DNA of 5,414 nucleotides from an uncultured Candidatus Melainabacteria bacterium (GCA_934747335.1 CAKVGS010000061.1:1-5414), one strand, 5' to 3'; positions 1 to 5,414 are shown, numbered from the stretch's first letter. The notes: a model not told the origin generated them from the sequence alone. Translations and numbers: made by a program.

Positions 1-16
1 TGTAACAAATTGTAAC
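1..16. repeat. Direct repeat TGTAAC-N4-TGTAAC upstream of the promoter
   Basis: Two copies of TGTAAC, at 1-6 and 11-16, are separated by AAAT. They lie about 50-65 bases upstream of the predicted transcription start near 67, a position where an activator could bind. The repeat touches the window edge, so its full extent cannot be seen. It could equally be chance in AT-rich DNA. Confidence 0.3.
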
Positions 17-33
17 GATTGCATTTAAAACCC

Positions 34-60
34 TAAAGTTTTTGCAAAAACAGCCGATAA
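34..60 (+). promoter_or_regulatory. Sigma-28 (FliA-type) promoter
   Basis: TAAAGTTT at 34-41 and GCCGATAA at 53-60 are separated by exactly 11 bases. This is an exact match to the textbook E. coli FliA consensus at both boxes and in spacing. Transcription would start near 67, just before the large gene. No comparably good sigma-70 promoter is visible in the 93 bases upstream. A perfect palindrome, GTTTTTGCAAAAAC (38-51), covers the end of the -35 box and most of the spacer and could be an operator, or could simply follow from the T-rich and A-rich spacer. In the known family, sigma-28 drives late flagellar, motor and chemotaxis genes. Use of that consensus by this host is inferred. Confidence 0.85.
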
Positions 61-75
61 CAATAAAGTAAGATG

Positions 76-86
76 AAGGAAAAAGG
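76..86 (+). promoter_or_regulatory. Shine-Dalgarno region that selects the ATG at 94
   Basis: AAGGA (76-80) and AAAAGG (81-86) lie 13 and 7 bases before the ATG at 94. The second spacing is near ideal. The in-frame ATG at 73 has only a weak AAG-type sequence before it. If transcription starts near 67 from the sigma-28 promoter, the ATG at 73 would have only about 6 bases of leader. The start at 94 is therefore preferred, and the purine-rich stretch is leader rather than codons. Confidence 0.6.
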
Positions 87-93
87 CATAATA

Positions 94-3000
94 ATGTCAG
101 GAATAGATTTTTCAAAATTTAGCAATGGATTTAAAGCCCTTTGGAACAAAGCTGTTTCAGACGGTGTATTGTCCGTTGAAGAACAGTCTAAATTTGATGG
201 CAATGACCTTTCAATCTTTTATCAAATGTATAAAGATTCGCCGGAAGATTTTAAGGGATTGAAAATTGAGCGCGTAGCAGCACAAAAATCAAATTCAACT
301 TTATATTCTTACATAATTGATGGAGAAGAATACACAGAAGGGACGCTTGACTTAAAGGATAAGGAAAAAGTAGAAAAAGTGTACCACGGAGCTGATAGCG
401 CTAAGCTTAAAAATGGTATCGTAACCCTATATGATGAATCAGAAAAAGTGTTAACAGATGCTTTCGGTAATCCAATCAGAATAGATTTTTCAAGTGGTAT
501 GAAAATTGATACATCGTTGGAAAAAGTACAAGGTGGTTTTGAAAAAATAGAAAATGAAGATTTTCAACGAACAAACAGAAGATTTACCATCGCATTGATA
601 AAAACAATGTTTAACAGGGCAATAATTGCAAATCAACAAGAATTGGACAAATTAGGCTTGTTGGATATGCGTACTTGGCGTGAAATAGCGGGTGAGGGAA
701 TCCAACGGTTGGCAGACTCTATATCAGAACAGCAGGATATGATTACAGCTAATACAATGAAACGCATAGAACGATTAAAAGGAGAACGTGATGCAATAAT
801 CGGCAAATTGGAACCGTTGTTGGATAAACCGTCTTCATTTGCAGAAGAATTTTCTAAATTATTGGGTTGCAGTTATCAAAGTACGGGAATGGATAATCTT
901 AGAACAACTTGTTTTGATGAAAAATCAGAGAAAGATGGAGAAATTCGTTACAATAAGACTGTGGAAGGTTTTAAAGAACTTTATCCTGAAAATAAAGTTG
1001 TAAAATATTTAGAAGGTAATTCTGCAACAAAAGTGATGGGTAATATAGCATCTTTTTGTGATTCGGTTGCAGACATTTTAGCAATGTTTATGCTTACAGG
1101 TGGAATTGGCATAACATATAAAACATTGGGGACAACATTTAAAACATTTGGTAAAACATTAGGCAAAGCAACTTTAAAAAACTTCACGAAAACCTCAGAA
1201 CTTTTTATCAAGAATGTTGTAAACAAAAATTACAAAGCTGCAATTGCTCAATTCTCGAAATTATCAACATTTTTGCAAGGTGCGGTTCATTCAGCAGCAA
1301 CAATGTCCACTTATGAAGGCGGCAAAGCCTTAATTAATTCTACAACAAACGGCGAAGATTTAACCGATGATGAAATTCTTTCTCGCACCATTAATGGATT
1401 TATCAGTGGCGCAGAAATGGGTGTTGAAATGGCAGGTTTACAAACTTTTGCAATCGCACCTATTATGAATAAATTATCACCTGTTTTAGGTAAAATGACC
1501 GGCGCTTCTTCTAAGATAAAAGAATTGTTGAAAAAGAACGGTGAAATGTCTTTAGAAGATATTTCTAAAGTTTACGAAGATTGCATTCAAACAACAAGAG
1601 GCAAAATTGCTCAAGAAGGTTTGCACTTAGGCGTGTCATTACCGATTATGGTTCCCGGTTTTACAGGAATTGATTCTGCAAAAGCTTTTCTATCAAACGG
1701 TGATAAAAGCTACAATGAAGATGAATTCCGCTACAATGAAGATGAATTTCGCGAACAGTTGCTCCATAATGCAAAAACTCAAGAAGAACGAGTTCGTATT
1801 TCTGCGATGAATTCTTTTGAATTGAAAGTAGAATTTGTAAAACGCAATTTCCAAGCTCAATTGGAAGGTATGACTACAATTGAAGGTGTAAGCTTAGCTT
1901 TGCGCAGATTCCAAGCTGCAAGATTAGCCGGCCAAGCGGTTCCAAAGCCTGTAAACAATTTGTTGGGTGCAAAAATTAAGACTGTTGAAAAAGACGGCAA
2001 ACCTTCGTATGAAGTAGTTCAAGAAAACGGCAAAACTTTAAAATTTGATATGGATAAAGGTGGCAATGTATCTCAATTTTCATCTCCCGAACGCGCAATC
2101 GCAGCTTATCAGGCGATGTGCGTGAAGATTATGAGCGAATTTAAGACAGAACTTGAAAATGCCGATAACACCCCTAACCCTAACACACAAGGGGCGAGGG
2201 AACAAGGCGATGTGCGTACAGAAAGTGCTAAAAAGCCTTATATAAAACCTAATACCGCAAAAAATAATTATACTATGTCTGAACCTCTTTTGGCTTCTGA
2301 AGTTTCTACCGAAACTACAGCACCAAAAGCTAACAATATACTTGATAAAGTCCTTGACAATACTACTATTGAGCAAACTAAAGCTATTATTACAAAATAC
2401 TGTTCAGAAAATGGACTTGTTATAGATGATATTTTATCTATCTTTAATAAATACACTAAAGATTTAGATAATGCATCTGTTGAAAGATTGTTAGAACTTG
2501 CAAGTGAGAATAAAATTAATTTATTTTCATCACAAAAAGAAAAAATGTTTCTTTCATTTAAGCGTCACTGTAATGAACACTCTTTAAGTGTAAATGCAAA
2601 AGGAATATTAAATTATTTAAAAGAAGGAGATAAGGAAACAACACAATTTTTAAAAGAATTGTTAACATTAGAAAAGCAAGGAAAAATTAAACCTAAAAAT
2701 ATTAATGAAATGTTAAAACTTTATACATACGATGATGATTTTAATTCATTTACTGAACAATGTAGGCTTTTAGCACAAAAATTACAGAGCGGAGAGATTT
2801 TGGATGCTCAAATTCGCAATGCAATATTTTTTATAGAAAATGAGATTCCTTTAGAAATTCTAAATCCTAAAAATATATCAAAATACACAAAAAATGATTT
2901 ACGAGAGTGGTCAGCCAAGATTCAAGGTGCCGATTGTAAAGGTTTGGCAACAGAGACTTTTAATGCCATAAATAGAGAATTAGCTTCGCTTGTAAAAATC

Positions 3001-4647
3001 AATAAAGTACCTGTAAATATATCACAAAAATTTTCTTCACAATTTAATAATATAATGAATATTTTTAGTAATAACAATTTTTCTATAGAAAAACTGGCAA
3101 AAGCAGGGGGTATTAAACTTCAGTATTCAAGAGATTCATTTAAAAGTGACATTTTTAATGAAATTAAACATTTATCACCGATAGAACAAGAAAAAATACT
3201 ATCAAAATTTGGTCTATCAAAAAATAGTGAAAATATTTTAAGTGGTTTGCCGGTAGAAATTTCTTCTAATAGTTTAAATAATGTAGAACAAGCAATTAAT
3301 AATCATATTCATAAATTTTTATCAAAAGAAAACAAAATAGTGCTACCTAAAGGTTTTGAAGAATTACATCCGGTTATTGAAAGTATTTGTAACGCAATTC
3401 CTGAATTTAGATTTACAATTCAAGCACAGCAACATAATGTCCAAAAATATAATTTAGCAGAACACATGTTAAAAGCTTTTCAAGAAAATATGAAAAATCC
3501 TATGTACAAAGAATTAAGAGAAACTGACAAAAGGATTTTAGGTATTGCAACACTTTTACATGATATAAATAAGATTGAAAGAACTAAGTTTGATCAACAT
3601 GCATTACCATCTTCTCAAACGGTTAATGCGATTGTTGAAAGAATTCCTAATTTAACACCAATGGAAAAAAATAGGATTGTTAATCTTGTTAAATACCATC
3701 ATTGGCTTACGGACATTTCAGAAAAAGAAAATCCGACATTAGTAAAAAAATTAACAGAGGTTTTTAGAGGTGGTAATGATTTTAAATTAGCAAGAATTTT
3801 TGCTGAATCCGACTTGAAAGCTGTTAATGATAGTTTTTATACCAATTATGGTGAAAAACTTAATTATAGTATGATTAATGAAATTGAAGAAGCAATACTT
3901 GCCTTACAAAGCAAAAGCAGAATGATGTTTACCGCAAGTGTAAACACAGAAAAAGCACTAGAAAAGGGGGCTAAATTAACAACTATTGGAGAAGGACGTG
4001 AAGCTACTTCTAATATTGTTATTGATGCTAACCAAATGGGCTTGGATAAAGAATTTTTTGCATATCACGGTGCAGAAGAACAAGGTCTAATGACAGTATT
4101 TGCGTCAGGTGGTTATGATAAAGGATTGGGTTTATCAATTTCAACTGGTAAAAATGGAGTTTGCAAGGTTTTTCAAGATTACGAAGTCTTTGCGATATTT
4201 GATAAATTAGATATGAATGCAATTGGAAAAGTTTCTGCTGGTAATGCCAATACAAAGTATGGTAAAGGTATTGATAAAATCTTAGGATATATGAATAGTG
4301 ACAGCAAATTTGTGACTAAATTTAGAAAATATTATCCTCATCAAATCACAGAAAGAGAATATGCTCTTGTGTTTCGAGAAATTCAAGGACTAGAATTGTC
4401 AGAAGTTTCTAAAAACAAAAATATTATAAAAATATTAGGTGATGCAAATAAAGCACTGGATTTTGAAAAAGCACTAGAAAGTACTAACCAATTTTTTGCA
4501 AGTTCTGTTGAATCTCATAATGAACTTGTAGCTTTTGACTTGTATCCAACTGCTGTTGGAATAAAATGCAAACTTGAAAATTTAAGTTTTGAGTTTAGAA
4601 AATTTTTGCAAGATAACAATATAGTTATTATTAATAATATTAAATAA
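94..4647 (+). CDS. Giant modular protein with a C-terminal-half HD phosphohydrolase domain; possible sigma-28-controlled effector
   Basis: I do not recognise the full-length protein (1517 residues from the ATG at 94; 1524 if translation starts at 73). Residues 1-300 are mixed charged sequence with no signal peptide. Hydrophobic, glycine-rich helices occur at about 314-342, 435-458 and 508-528 and could be membrane-active. YNEDEFR is tandemly repeated near 540-553. A Pro/Asn/Thr-rich linker spans about 690-730. After it the DNA becomes far more AT-rich and the protein becomes Lys/Asn/Ile-rich, mostly helical sequence. Residues 1108-1250 are a convincing HD domain of the type found in tRNA nucleotidyltransferases and related phosphohydrolases: NLAEH (H1124), LLHDINK (H1156-D1157), H1169, YHH (H1202-H1203) and ESD (D1240). 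All expected metal ligands are present, so it may be active; the substrate is unknown. Residues 1320-1425 contain YHG (H1325), SIST (1348-1351) and EREY (E1420, E1422). That order is weakly reminiscent of ADP-ribosyltransferase toxins and is low confidence. The gene stands alone between its own promoter and terminator. Confidence 0.9.
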   Translation: MSGIDFSKFSNGFKALWNKAVSDGVLSVEEQSKFDGNDLSIFYQMYKDSPEDFKGLKIERVAAQKSNSTLYSYIIDGEEYTEGTLDLKDKEKVEKVYHGADSAKLKNGIVTLYDESEKVLTDAFGNPIRIDFSSGMKIDTSLEKVQGGFEKIENEDFQRTNRRFTIALIKTMFNRAIIANQQELDKLGLLDMRTWREIAGEGIQRLADSISEQQDMITANTMKRIERLKGERDAIIGKLEPLLDKPSSFAEEFSKLLGCSYQSTGMDNLRTTCFDEKSEKDGEIRYNKTVEGFKELYPENKVVKYLEGNSATKVMGNIASFCDSVADILAMFMLTGGIGITYKTLGTTFKTFGKTLGKATLKNFTKTSELFIKNVVNKNYKAAIAQFSKLSTFLQGAVHSAATMSTYEGGKALINSTTNGEDLTDDEILSRTINGFISGAEMGVEMAGLQTFAIAPIMNKLSPVLGKMTGASSKIKELLKKNGEMSLEDISKVYEDCIQTTRGKIAQEGLHLGVSLPIMVPGFTGIDSAKAFLSNGDKSYNEDEFRYNEDEFREQLLHNAKTQEERVRISAMNSFELKVEFVKRNFQAQLEGMTTIEGVSLALRRFQAARLAGQAVPKPVNNLLGAKIKTVEKDGKPSYEVVQENGKTLKFDMDKGGNVSQFSSPERAIAAYQAMCVKIMSEFKTELENADNTPNPNTQGAREQGDVRTESAKKPYIKPNTAKNNYTMSEPLLASEVSTETTAPKANNILDKVLDNTTIEQTKAIITKYCSENGLVIDDILSIFNKYTKDLDNASVERLLELASENKINLFSSQKEKMFLSFKRHCNEHSLSVNAKGILNYLKEGDKETTQFLKELLTLEKQGKIKPKNINEMLKLYTYDDDFNSFTEQCRLLAQKLQSGEILDAQIRNAIFFIENEIPLEILNPKNISKYTKNDLREWSAKIQGADCKGLATETFNAINRELASLVKINKVPVNISQKFSSQFNNIMNIFSNNNFSIEKLAKAGGIKLQYSRDSFKSDIFNEIKHLSPIEQEKILSKFGLSKNSENILSGLPVEISSNSLNNVEQAINNHIHKFLSKENKIVLPKGFEELHPVIESICNAIPEFRFTIQAQQHNVQKYNLAEHMLKAFQENMKNPMYKELRETDKRILGIATLLHDINKIERTKFDQHALPSSQTVNAIVERIPNLTPMEKNRIVNLVKYHHWLTDISEKENPTLVKKLTEVFRGGNDFKLARIFAESDLKAVNDSFYTNYGEKLNYSMINEIEEAILALQSKSRMMFTASVNTEKALEKGAKLTTIGEGREATSNIVIDANQMGLDKEFFAYHGAEEQGLMTVFASGGYDKGLGLSISTGKNGVCKVFQDYEVFAIFDKLDMNAIGKVSAGNANTKYGKGIDKILGYMNSDSKFVTKFRKYYPHQITEREYALVFREIQGLELSEVSKNKNIIKILGDANKALDFEKALESTNQFFASSVESHNELVAFDLYPTAVGIKCKLENLSFEFRKFLQDNNIVIINNIK
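1711..1752 (+). repeat. 21-bp in-frame tandem duplication (YNEDEFR x2)
   Basis: Units 1711-1731 and 1732-1752 differ at one base (ttc versus ttt, both Phe) and encode YNEDEFR twice. This looks like a recent slippage duplication that kept the frame. It lies just after the third hydrophobic segment of the large protein, in a hydrophilic acidic stretch, so it may alter only loop length. Confidence 0.9.
2165..2206. repeat. GC-rich repeat-like stretch encoding the interdomain linker
   Basis: CCCCTAACCCTAAC is followed by AAGGGGCGAGGGAAC. The C-rich first part and G-rich second part form an imperfect dyad, which is odd in this AT-rich gene. It resembles widespread intergenic palindromes of the form CCCTAACCC...GGGCGAGGGAAC, recalled from other genomes and not checked. 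It is translated in frame into a Pro/Asn/Thr/Gln linker (about residues 691-704). It coincides with the change from about 40% to about 24% GC along the gene. Confidence 0.5.
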
Positions 4648-4658
4648 TATTACAGCAA

Positions 4659-4757
4659 GTAGGGTGGAAAAAGCGTGAGCGATTTCCACCTTTTTCAATT
4701 AAATAAACACGATACTAGTTTATTCATTCTAATATGGTGCAAAAAATTGCACCCTAC
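4659..4757. repeat. Inverted pair of GTAG-led hairpins (REP-doublet/REPIN-like)
   Basis: On the plus strand GTAG (4659-4662) leads into the hairpin GGTGGAAA/TTTCCACC. On the minus strand GTAG (4757-4754) leads into GGTGCAA/TTGCACC (4753-4747 with 4742-4736, loop of four bases). The two units share GTAGGGTG and face each other across about 70 bases. REP elements mobilised by RAYT transposases (IS200-like) are known to have a GTAG or GGAG tetranucleotide at the foot of an imperfect palindrome, and inverted pairs are called REPINs. Membership of that class is inferred, because the two stems differ beyond the shared core and no RAYT gene lies in the window. Confidence 0.5.
4661..4695 (+). terminator. 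Intrinsic terminator of the large gene
   Basis: GGTGGAAA (4663-4670) pairs perfectly with TTTCCACC (4683-4690), with a small inner GC pairing (4673-4674 with 4679-4680), and is followed by TTTTT (4691-4695). It lies 13 bases after the TAA at 4645-4647. The same hairpin also has the form of a REP-like unit, described separately. Confidence 0.8.
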
Positions 4758-4764
4758 GTTTTTT
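4736..4764 (+). terminator. Second hairpin with T-run, possible backup terminator
   Basis: GGTGCAA (4736-4742), an AAAA loop and TTGCACC (4747-4753) form a perfect 7-bp stem. It is followed by CTACG and then six T (4759-4764). The gap before the T-run makes it a weak terminator on the plus strand, so a role as a REP-like unit is at least as likely. Confidence 0.35.
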
Positions 4765-4765
4765 C

Positions 4766-4810
4766 AAAAAAAAAAGAGCTAAACTGAAATCCATCAATTT
4801 ATCTCTTTTT
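4766..4810 (-). terminator. Intrinsic terminator after the 5S pseudogene
   Basis: Read on the minus strand, arm 4794-4810 pairs with arm 4771-4787 around the 6-base loop 4788-4793. There is one G.A mismatch and one G.U wobble, and the stem runs into a tract of ten U (plus-strand A at 4766-4775). The loop and stem ends match the terminator of the intact 5S at 5016-5061. Several stem pairs differ on both strands while still pairing, so this terminator is a diverged relative rather than a fresh copy. Confidence 0.85.
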
Positions 4811-4819
4811 CTTAAATTA

Positions 4820-4961
4820 GATGTTGGCAACGTGCTATCTTCCCAGGAAGTGGCCCTCCAAGTATTTTCGCCTCTGCAGGTCTTTACGACCGTGTTCGGG
4901 ATGACTCTGCCGAAGAAAAGGTGACTAAATGTCACGTTTTCTGAGAGGAAGGGTGGTTTAC
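4820..4961 (-). pseudogene. Broken second copy of 5S rRNA
   Basis: Bases 4820-4903 align without gaps to 5071-5154 of the intact 5S, with three substitutions that I counted. A 43-base block (4904-4946) then interrupts the copy. Alignment resumes over GGAA and GGGTGGTTTAC (4947-4961, one base missing) and stops. The 5' strands of helices I and II are absent, so it cannot fold as a 5S. The break falls in the helix III/loop C region. The three substitutions lie in the 3' strands of helices I and II, as expected if the copy derives from a 5S variant with different partners elsewhere. Expression could only come from read-through of the rRNA operon past the first terminator, or from an unseen promoter. 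Misassembly between rRNA loci remains an alternative. Confidence 0.85.
4904..4946. repeat. 43-bp palindromic insertion inside the 5S copy
   Basis: The block is a nested inverted repeat. CTCT (4905-4908) pairs with AGAG (4944-4947), AGAAAA (4914-4919) with TTTTCT (4937-4942), and GTGAC (4921-4925) with GTCAC (4931-4935). The loop is TAAAT and there is a single G/G mismatch between the two inner stems. I see no target-site duplication and no coding potential. It could be a small palindromic mobile unit, or the product of replication-slip or template-switch repair. Confidence 0.65.
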
Positions 4962-5004
4962 AACAATACAGACTTTTTGAGTTCCGAAAAAAGTTTGTAT
5001 TGTT
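4962..5004. repeat. 17-bp-stem hairpin replacing the 5' end of the broken 5S
   Basis: Arm 4962-4978 (AACAATACAGACTTTTT) pairs with 4988-5004, with one G.T wobble at 4971/4995, around the loop 4979-4987. On the plus strand it is followed by TTTTGCTC and then six T, so it could act as a weak terminator. On the minus strand no U-run follows. It begins exactly where similarity to the intact 5S ends. Confidence 0.7.
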
Positions 5005-5015
5005 TTGCTCAATTT

Positions 5016-5061
5016 TTTAATAAAAAAGAACCAATTTGAAATCCATCAAATTGGTTCTTTT
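5016..5061 (-). terminator. Intrinsic terminator of the rRNA operon
   Basis: Arms 5024-5039 and 5046-5061 form a perfect 16-bp inverted repeat around the 6-base loop 5040-5045. On the minus strand the stem runs into UUUUUU-AUU. It begins about a dozen bases after the 3' end of the intact 5S, the normal place for an rrn terminator. Confidence 0.9.
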
Positions 5062-5072
5062 CTTAAATTAGA

Positions 5073-5189
5073 TGCTGGCATCGTGCTATCTTCCCAGGAA
5101 GTGGCCCTCCAAGTATTTTCGCCTCTGCAAGTCTTTACGACCGTGTTCGGGATGGGAACGGGTGGTTTACTTGCGATTGGACACCAGCG
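5073..5189 (-). rRNA. rrf: 5S ribosomal RNA
   Basis: The minus strand contains the conserved core CCCATCCCGAACACGG and the 5S-like 3' part with GGGAAGATAGCACG. Helix I forms between GCTGGTGTC at the 5' end and GATGCCAGC at the 3' end: nine pairs including G.U. Helix II forms between GCAAGT and ACTTGC. The ends are set from helix I with one overhanging base, giving 117 nt, the usual 5S length. It is a component of the large ribosomal subunit, co-transcribed downstream of the 23S with a spacer of about 60 bases and followed by an intrinsic terminator. It looks intact. Confidence 0.95.
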
Positions 5190-5252
5190 AATTCTTTTGC
5201 ATACGCTGGAAATCACATAAGATATAAACTGAACGCAATCTAAAATAACGTT
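5190..5252 (-). other. 23S-5S internal transcribed spacer
   Basis: These roughly 63 AT-rich bases between the 23S end and the 5S start show no tRNA or ORF of note. The boundaries are approximate because both rRNA ends are estimated by comparison with E. coli. Confidence 0.7.
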
Positions 5253-5414
5253 TTAGAAAAAGCCCTCGTCCTATTAGTATCGCTTGGCTGAAAATGTTGC
5301 CACTCTTACACCTGCGACCTATCAACGTTGTAATCTGCAACGGGACTTACTAGCTTGTGCTATGAGAGATCTCATCTTACGGTGGGCTTCGTACTTATAT
5401 GCTTTCAGCACTTA
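5253..5414 (-). rRNA. rrl: 23S ribosomal RNA, 3' end (partial)
   Basis: The reverse complement starts TAAGTGCTGAAAGCAT and continues with AGATGAGATCTC, CGTTGATAGG and GGTGTAAG, ending near ACTAATAGGACGAGGGCTT. These are the landmarks of the last 160 or so bases of bacterial 23S, in the right order. The 3' end is placed about 20 bases after ACTAAT by analogy with E. coli, so it may be off by several bases. The gene continues past the right edge of the window. The sequence near the end resembles cyanobacterial-type 23S, which supports a Melainabacteria-like host only weakly. Confidence 0.95.

Noticed and set aside
34..39. Sigma-70 promoter using TTGTAA (10-15) and TAAAGT (34-39)
   Set aside because: Both boxes match poorly and the exact sigma-28 site in the same stretch explains the sequence better.
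981..1226. Minus-strand 81-residue frame with repetitive VLPNV-like sequence
   Set aside because: It is the shadow of the repetitive KTLG/KTFG coding sequence on the plus strand.
2080..2456. Two minus-strand open frames opposite the linker region
   Set aside because: They are antisense to a long, clearly coding plus-strand frame, have Cys/Phe/Ile-rich improbable composition, and show no ribosome site or recognisable motif.
4028..4255. Minus-strand 75-residue frame
   Set aside because: It is antisense to the C-terminal region of the large gene, with no start context or domain.
4729..4935. Minus-strand 68-residue open frame
   Set aside because: It covers the second hairpin, a terminator and the broken 5S. 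Its predicted peptide is just translated 5S sequence.
5005..5220. Plus-strand 71-residue open frame
   Set aside because: It lies across the rRNA terminator, the intact 5S and the spacer on the opposite strand. The frame is a by-product of rRNA sequence and has no ribosome site.
5190..5252. Possible tRNA in the 23S-5S spacer
   Set aside because: The spacer is too short (about 63 bases), with no CCA end, T-loop or cloverleaf arms.
1..5414. CRISPR array or integrase attachment site
   Set aside because: The only repeats are a two-unit coding duplication, hairpins and the two 5S copies. No regular spacers, no integrase and no tRNA target are present.

Overview
The window reads as an AT-rich bacterial chromosome fragment. 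It holds one very large plus-strand gene that converges on the 3' end of an rRNA operon on the minus strand. The partial 23S ends in ACTAATAGGACGAGGGCTT, which resembles cyanobacterial-type 23S ends. Together with the low GC this makes a gut Melainabacteria/Gastranaerophilales-like (Vampirovibrionia) host my best guess. That guess is inference from memory and not the result of a search.

Layout. Bases 1-93 are a compact control region. It carries an exact match to the textbook sigma-28 (FliA) promoter, TAAAGTTT-N11-GCCGATAA, with a perfect 14-base palindrome across its -35/spacer. A Shine-Dalgarno region fits an ATG at 94 rather than the upstream ATG at 73. Bases 94-4647 encode a 1517-residue modular protein. 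Its N-terminal half (about 36-40% GC in stretches I counted) has hydrophobic helices but no signal peptide. A linker follows, encoded by a GC-rich repeat-like stretch. The C-terminal half is much more AT-rich (24% GC in a counted 300-base stretch) and contains a complete HD phosphohydrolase motif set near residues 1108-1250. Its C-terminal region has a weak ADP-ribosyltransferase-like pattern. Bases 4648-4765 hold the gene's terminator and two hairpins that each start with GTAGGGTG and face each other, like a REP doublet (REPIN).

Bases 4766-5414 belong to the minus-strand rRNA operon. Read in its transcription direction they are: the 23S 3' end, a short spacer, an intact 5S, a strong intrinsic terminator, then a broken second 5S copy with its own strong terminator. 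The second 5S has a 43-nt hairpin inserted in the helix III/loop C region and has lost its 5' end to another hairpin. Its remaining base differences and its terminator stem suggest it came from a different 5S-terminator cassette rather than a recent duplication of the adjacent one.

How it fits together. The large gene appears to be a single-gene unit with its own promoter and terminator. Sigma-28 control would couple it to late flagellar or motility genes. A cytosolic-start, modular protein with a swapped-looking enzymatic C-terminus would fit an effector or polymorphic-toxin type protein, but secretion and activity are untested inferences. The rRNA part is ordinary except for the remodelled 5S remnant and the REP-like pair.
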